A stretch of 64,000 bases of DNA, taken from positions 9,811 to 73,810 of the forward strand of contig CAZBZS010000005.1 in NCBI GenBank assembly GCA_964496475.1, written 5' to 3'. Below, piece by piece: positions 61,078 through 64,000 of the stretch. The stretch comes from JASLPR01 sp964496475 (GTDB lineage Bacteria > Chloroflexota > UBA11872 > VXNJ01). Made by a program: the position numbers and the translations under genes. The notes under the pieces were generated by a model, which did not search any database, was not told the DNA's origin, and saw nothing but the letters and a program-made list of their open reading frames with translations. Position 1 is the first letter of the stretch. Every line of letters starts with the position of its first letter.

Positions 61078-64000
61078 ATGAGTAATTGCCTCCTAACAGT
61101 CCTCATCGCAATCCCCTTCGCTCTCATTCTCGCCGCTTGTGGCGATCCACAGGTCAAGGACGTCGAGCCTCAAGCAGCGGCGGACCCGACACCGGCCTCT
61201 GCAACTCATACGCCTGAAGCCACTCCTCCACTCTCCAGAGCTGGCCCAACGAAACCCGCCGGGTCCGATGGTCAACAGGCCGCCAGCGCGTTTGACCGCG
61301 ACGCATACGACATAGGGTGCGCCGACAGCATTCTCGGCATTGCGTCAGTCGACAACATATTTCACGCGGATGGCGAACCCACAACCGCGGAGCTAACAAA
61401 GCTGAACGAGTGTCTTTTCAGCCGCGGCCAGCAGGGACAGCAAGATCAGCAGGGACAGCAAGATCAGCAGGGACAGCAAGATCAGCAGGGACAGCAAGAT
61501 CAGCAGCGACAGCAAGATCAGCAGCGACAGCAAGGTCAGCAGGAGCAACAGGGCGCCGGTGATGGTGACGGGGCTTCTGTCGATACGGATGCGCCATTCA
61601 GCGACTCGCAGCAGCAATGCCAGCGTGACGACCATGGACATGCTTTGGGTCCAGACTGCAATGTGCCTTCCGAGCCCCTCCCACCCGGCGTTGTTGCCGC
61701 AGAACTACGAGACGCCCGTCCCCCTGATCCCACGCACACGTTACCTGTAAGTATTAATTGCGAGATTTTTGAGGCGAACCAGTGCGCGGAGTTGCGCTGG
61801 GAACCCGTGTCTGATCTGCTCGCCGGCGAGTTCACTGCCATAGAAATTGCGCCTTCCGACCCCAACATCCTTTTCGCAGGGACCGATTCAAACGACATGT
61901 CCGTCTACAAGAGCACAGATGCTGGCGTTACGTGGGAGCTCGTTGACGTTGTGGGACACACTGGCCGAATTGCGATCAATCCGTCCGATCCCGATATCGT
62001 GCTCTATACCAACCTTGAGGCTCCTGTGCGTCGAACCACAGATGGCGGTTGGAATTGGGAGTCGGTGCTGAGCATCACTAGAGAGACCGGCGCTGCCCCT
62101 TGGACCGCAATCGCTTTTTCTCCAGATGATCCGAATGTGGCATACACGGCCAATGTGCCGGGCCCATCGCGTGGCGGCTTTGTTCCTCCCGAGCCTGCAG
62201 AGATATTCATGAGCCGGAACAGCGGCCTTGATTGGACCTTCACAGGTATCTGCGAGTGCGGTGCCATCAAAACTTTGGCGGTGCAGCCCGGGGACCCAAA
62301 CACGCTCTGGGCGGCAGGTGATGGCGGCGTCCGTGTAAGCCGTGATGGCGGGATGACCTGGAGCGACAATCTGATCTATGCGGCCATCCGGGATGCGTTA
62401 GCCGCGAGCCCGGATCAGGAAATAGAGGCAGGCGCTCTGGGGGTAGCAGTGCGTCCAGGGGATAGCCAAACAATCCTGGCGAGCTCAACTGACGCGGGCA
62501 TGTATCGTAGTACTGATGGTGGTGCGAGTTGGAGCGCAGTAAACACAGGGCTAGCGACACTAAAACTTCACCATGTGACATTCGCACCCAGCGACCCAGA
62601 TGTGGCCTACGTGGCCACGCACGACGGCGTGTACCGGAGCGATGACGCCGGCCAGAGCTGGTCGCCCCGTAACGAGGGGCTGCAATACACATTTGTCACT
62701 CCTATTGCGGTGGATCCGCAAGATGCTGACGTCGTCTACGTAGGCACCGCGACCGAGATTTACACCACCCATACCAGGCACTTTAACCCTGGGATGCACG
62801 AAGGCGAGGGTCTGTACAAAACCACTGACGGTGGCCAGACATGGGTCCGCAGCGACAAGGGGATCTATGAGGCCAAGCTCGCGCAGATGAGCGCACATCC
62901 GCGGTTGCCCTTCCACCTGTGGGCTGGTGGAGAGTCGGGCCGGCTTGGCTATTTCACCCCGGATGGTGGTGATACCTGGCTGGTTTCACCATTTTTTGCC
63001 GCCCACTACCCGATGGTCTTCGCGTTCTCACACTCATTTCCGACCATTCATTACCTGACTGCCTGGACACACGGTGGCGAGTTAATGAAAAGTACGGACG
63101 GGGGTGCTAGCTGGTTTCTGTTGACTGGCAAGATCGAAGCCGGACTAAGTGAAACCACAAAAACGCTCGGTCTAGTCTCCGATGAGCCGGCCAAATACCA
63201 CCTGCACGGTTTAGCTGTTGCGCCATCAGACCCAAACATCGTTTACGTTGGATCGGTGCACGACACGGTGTACGCCGATGTTGAGTTCACTCTCTTTGGC
63301 GCGCACATCTTCAAGTCAGTGGATGGCGGCCAGAGCTTCACCGAAATGAGCGACGGCTTCCCTATCGAGACACATACCGCAATCAATGTCATCGTCGTCC
63401 ACCCCGACAATCCAGACATTGCCTACGCTATGACTAGCCTGCACGAGTCCGAAACCGCGATCGGCGTCTACAGAACCACCGACGGCGCCCAGTCCTGGAA
63501 TGCAGTGAACACTGGCCTCGACCTGAAAACAAATGATCTCCAGATGGACCCGCTGGCTCCGAACACTCTTTATGCGGCAACCGAAAGCGGGGTATATAAG
63601 ACCACGGACGGAGGTGGCAACTGGCAGCTGACCTCGACGGGGTTGCCCAATGGTCCAGTGATCGATCTGGCACTCGACCCGGTTAATCCGCTGATACTGT
63701 ACGCAATCACCCCTGAACATGTTTATCGCACCAAGGATGGTGCTGGCCACTGGTACCAGACTGACCTGGGATTGCCGTTAGACGGTAGTAGTGATGCTGT
63801 CGCTGCGGGGAGAGCTCCAAAGATTAATGGCGGGCAGGCAGACGACACATCCCATATGACCTACGAAGGGCATTTTGTCCAAGACCGTACCCTAGAGATC
63901 GATGCGACTGGTCGCACGATATACGTAGCGCTTAAGACCGGTCCAGAAGACGGATCCGTTCGGCATCTTTATAGAGCGGTACTGGACCCGCTGTTGCCCG
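61078..64000 (+). CDS. Large BNR/sortilin-type lipoprotein with Gln-rich repeat, 3' end outside the window
   Basis: The frame from ATG 61078 has no stop to the window edge (at least 974 residues). The signal and lipobox are LTVLIAIPFALILAACGD. A Pro/Thr linker and a QQGQQD tandem repeat (residues about 118-153) follow. Then come at least nine BNR/sortilin-type repeats (DAGVTWELVDVVG, SRDGGMTWSDN, RSTDGGASWSAV, KTTDGGGNWQLT). It should be anchored outside the cell. Its DNA is less GC-rich than most of the window. The role is unknown, perhaps surface binding. Confidence 0.88.
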   Translation, partial: MSNCLLTVLIAIPFALILAACGDPQVKDVEPQAAADPTPASATHTPEATPPLSRAGPTKPAGSDGQQAASAFDRDAYDIGCADSILGIASVDNIFHADGEPTTAELTKLNECLFSRGQQGQQDQQGQQDQQGQQDQQGQQDQQRQQDQQRQQGQQEQQGAGDGDGASVDTDAPFSDSQQQCQRDDHGHALGPDCNVPSEPLPPGVVAAELRDARPPDPTHTLPVSINCEIFEANQCAELRWEPVSDLLAGEFTAIEIAPSDPNILFAGTDSNDMSVYKSTDAGVTWELVDVVGHTGRIAINPSDPDIVLYTNLEAPVRRTTDGGWNWESVLSITRETGAAPWTAIAFSPDDPNVAYTANVPGPSRGGFVPPEPAEIFMSRNSGLDWTFTGICECGAIKTLAVQPGDPNTLWAAGDGGVRVSRDGGMTWSDNLIYAAIRDALAASPDQEIEAGALGVAVRPGDSQTILASSTDAGMYRSTDGGASWSAVNTGLATLKLHHVTFAPSDPDVAYVATHDGVYRSDDAGQSWSPRNEGLQYTFVTPIAVDPQDADVVYVGTATEIYTTHTRHFNPGMHEGEGLYKTTDGGQTWVRSDKGIYEAKLAQMSAHPRLPFHLWAGGESGRLGYFTPDGGDTWLVSPFFAAHYPMVFAFSHSFPTIHYLTAWTHGGELMKSTDGGASWFLLTGKIEAGLSETTKTLGLVSDEPAKYHLHGLAVAPSDPNIVYVGSVHDTVYADVEFTLFGAHIFKSVDGGQSFTEMSDGFPIETHTAINVIVVHPDNPDIAYAMTSLHESETAIGVYRTTDGAQSWNAVNTGLDLKTNDLQMDPLAPNTLYAATESGVYKTTDGGGNWQLTSTGLPNGPVIDLALDPVNPLILYAITPEHVYRTKDGAGHWYQTDLGLPLDGSSDAVAAGRAPKINGGQADDTSHMTYEGHFVQDRTLEIDATGRTIYVALKTGPEDGSVRHLYRAVLDPLLP
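61429..61536 (+). repeat. 18-bp tandem repeat encoding QQGQQD
   Basis: Six in-phase copies of an 18-base unit (61429, 61447, 61465, 61483, 61501, 61519), the last two with GGA changed to CGA and the final one ending GGT, then a decayed seventh. The unit keeps the reading frame of the surrounding lipoprotein. Confidence 0.92.

Overview
This 64 kb window looks like a scaffold from a metagenome-assembled, high-GC, free-living bacterium, most likely a Chloroflexota member of the SAR202/Dehalococcoidia kind. That assignment is inference. It rests on tandem arylsulfatases, a HyuA/HyuB pair, a CaiB/BaiF CoA transferase, a luciferase-like monooxygenase, acetamidase, archaeal-type phosphoglycerate mutase, and large BNR-propeller proteins ending in repeats of a kind common in Chloroflexota. 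No rRNA or marker set is present to confirm it. Two 10-N runs (2348-2357 and 51936-51945) are scaffolding gaps, and both fall inside repetitive genes.

Layout. 1-19 kb is a catabolic island: four tandem sulfatases (the first cut by the window edge), then on the minus strand a Zn-alcohol dehydrogenase, a thioredoxin-like lipoprotein and HyuA/HyuB, then on the plus strand a D-2-hydroxyacid dehydrogenase, a CaiB/BaiF CoA transferase, a solute-binding lipoprotein, a double metallo-beta-lactamase protein and an acetamidase/formamidase. 19-25 kb (minus strand) holds an NHL protein, two DUF72 paralogues, selA and apgM. 25-31 kb (plus strand) holds an HD-GYP protein with a degenerate duplicate half, thiamine diphosphokinase, and a TPP riboswitch leading a thiamine/HMP-type operon (MTH1187-like protein, ABC permease, NMT1-like binding protein, ATPase). 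31-34 kb holds two MFS transporters. 34-39 kb (minus strand) is housekeeping: ftsH, tilS, dut and a DivIC/FtsB-like protein. 39-45 kb holds a glycosidase-like protein, mnmA, two family 2 glycosyltransferases and a class V aminotransferase. 45-54 kb holds decayed genes, two large BNR-repeat secreted proteins and a beta-hydroxyacid dehydrogenase. 54.6-61 kb holds a B12-binding radical SAM protein, a zinc-ribbon protein, an orphan truncated cytochrome b, chrA, an alpha/beta hydrolase and a luciferase-like monooxygenase. The right edge is a large open lipoprotein with an 18-bp tandem repeat and BNR repeats, running out of the window.

How the genes fit together. The clearest functional unit is the TPP-riboswitch operon for thiamine-precursor uptake. 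The island at 1-19 kb could remove sulfate, oxidise the exposed alcohol, and open or hydrolyse cyclic amides and amides before CoA activation; this joint role is inference.

The most unusual content is: a dispersed palindromic repeat with compensated arms (12.93-13.06 kb, and again over a sulfatase start at 3.5 kb); three genes interrupted by a single in-frame stop and several frameshifted or truncated remnants; a sulfatase with Ser in place of the usual catalytic Cys inside a 12-C run; two unassigned, strongly structured intergenic regions (25.1 and 38.7-39.0 kb); and three giant BNR-repeat exported proteins within 17 kb. I did not find a CRISPR array, insertion sequence, tRNA or rRNA gene.
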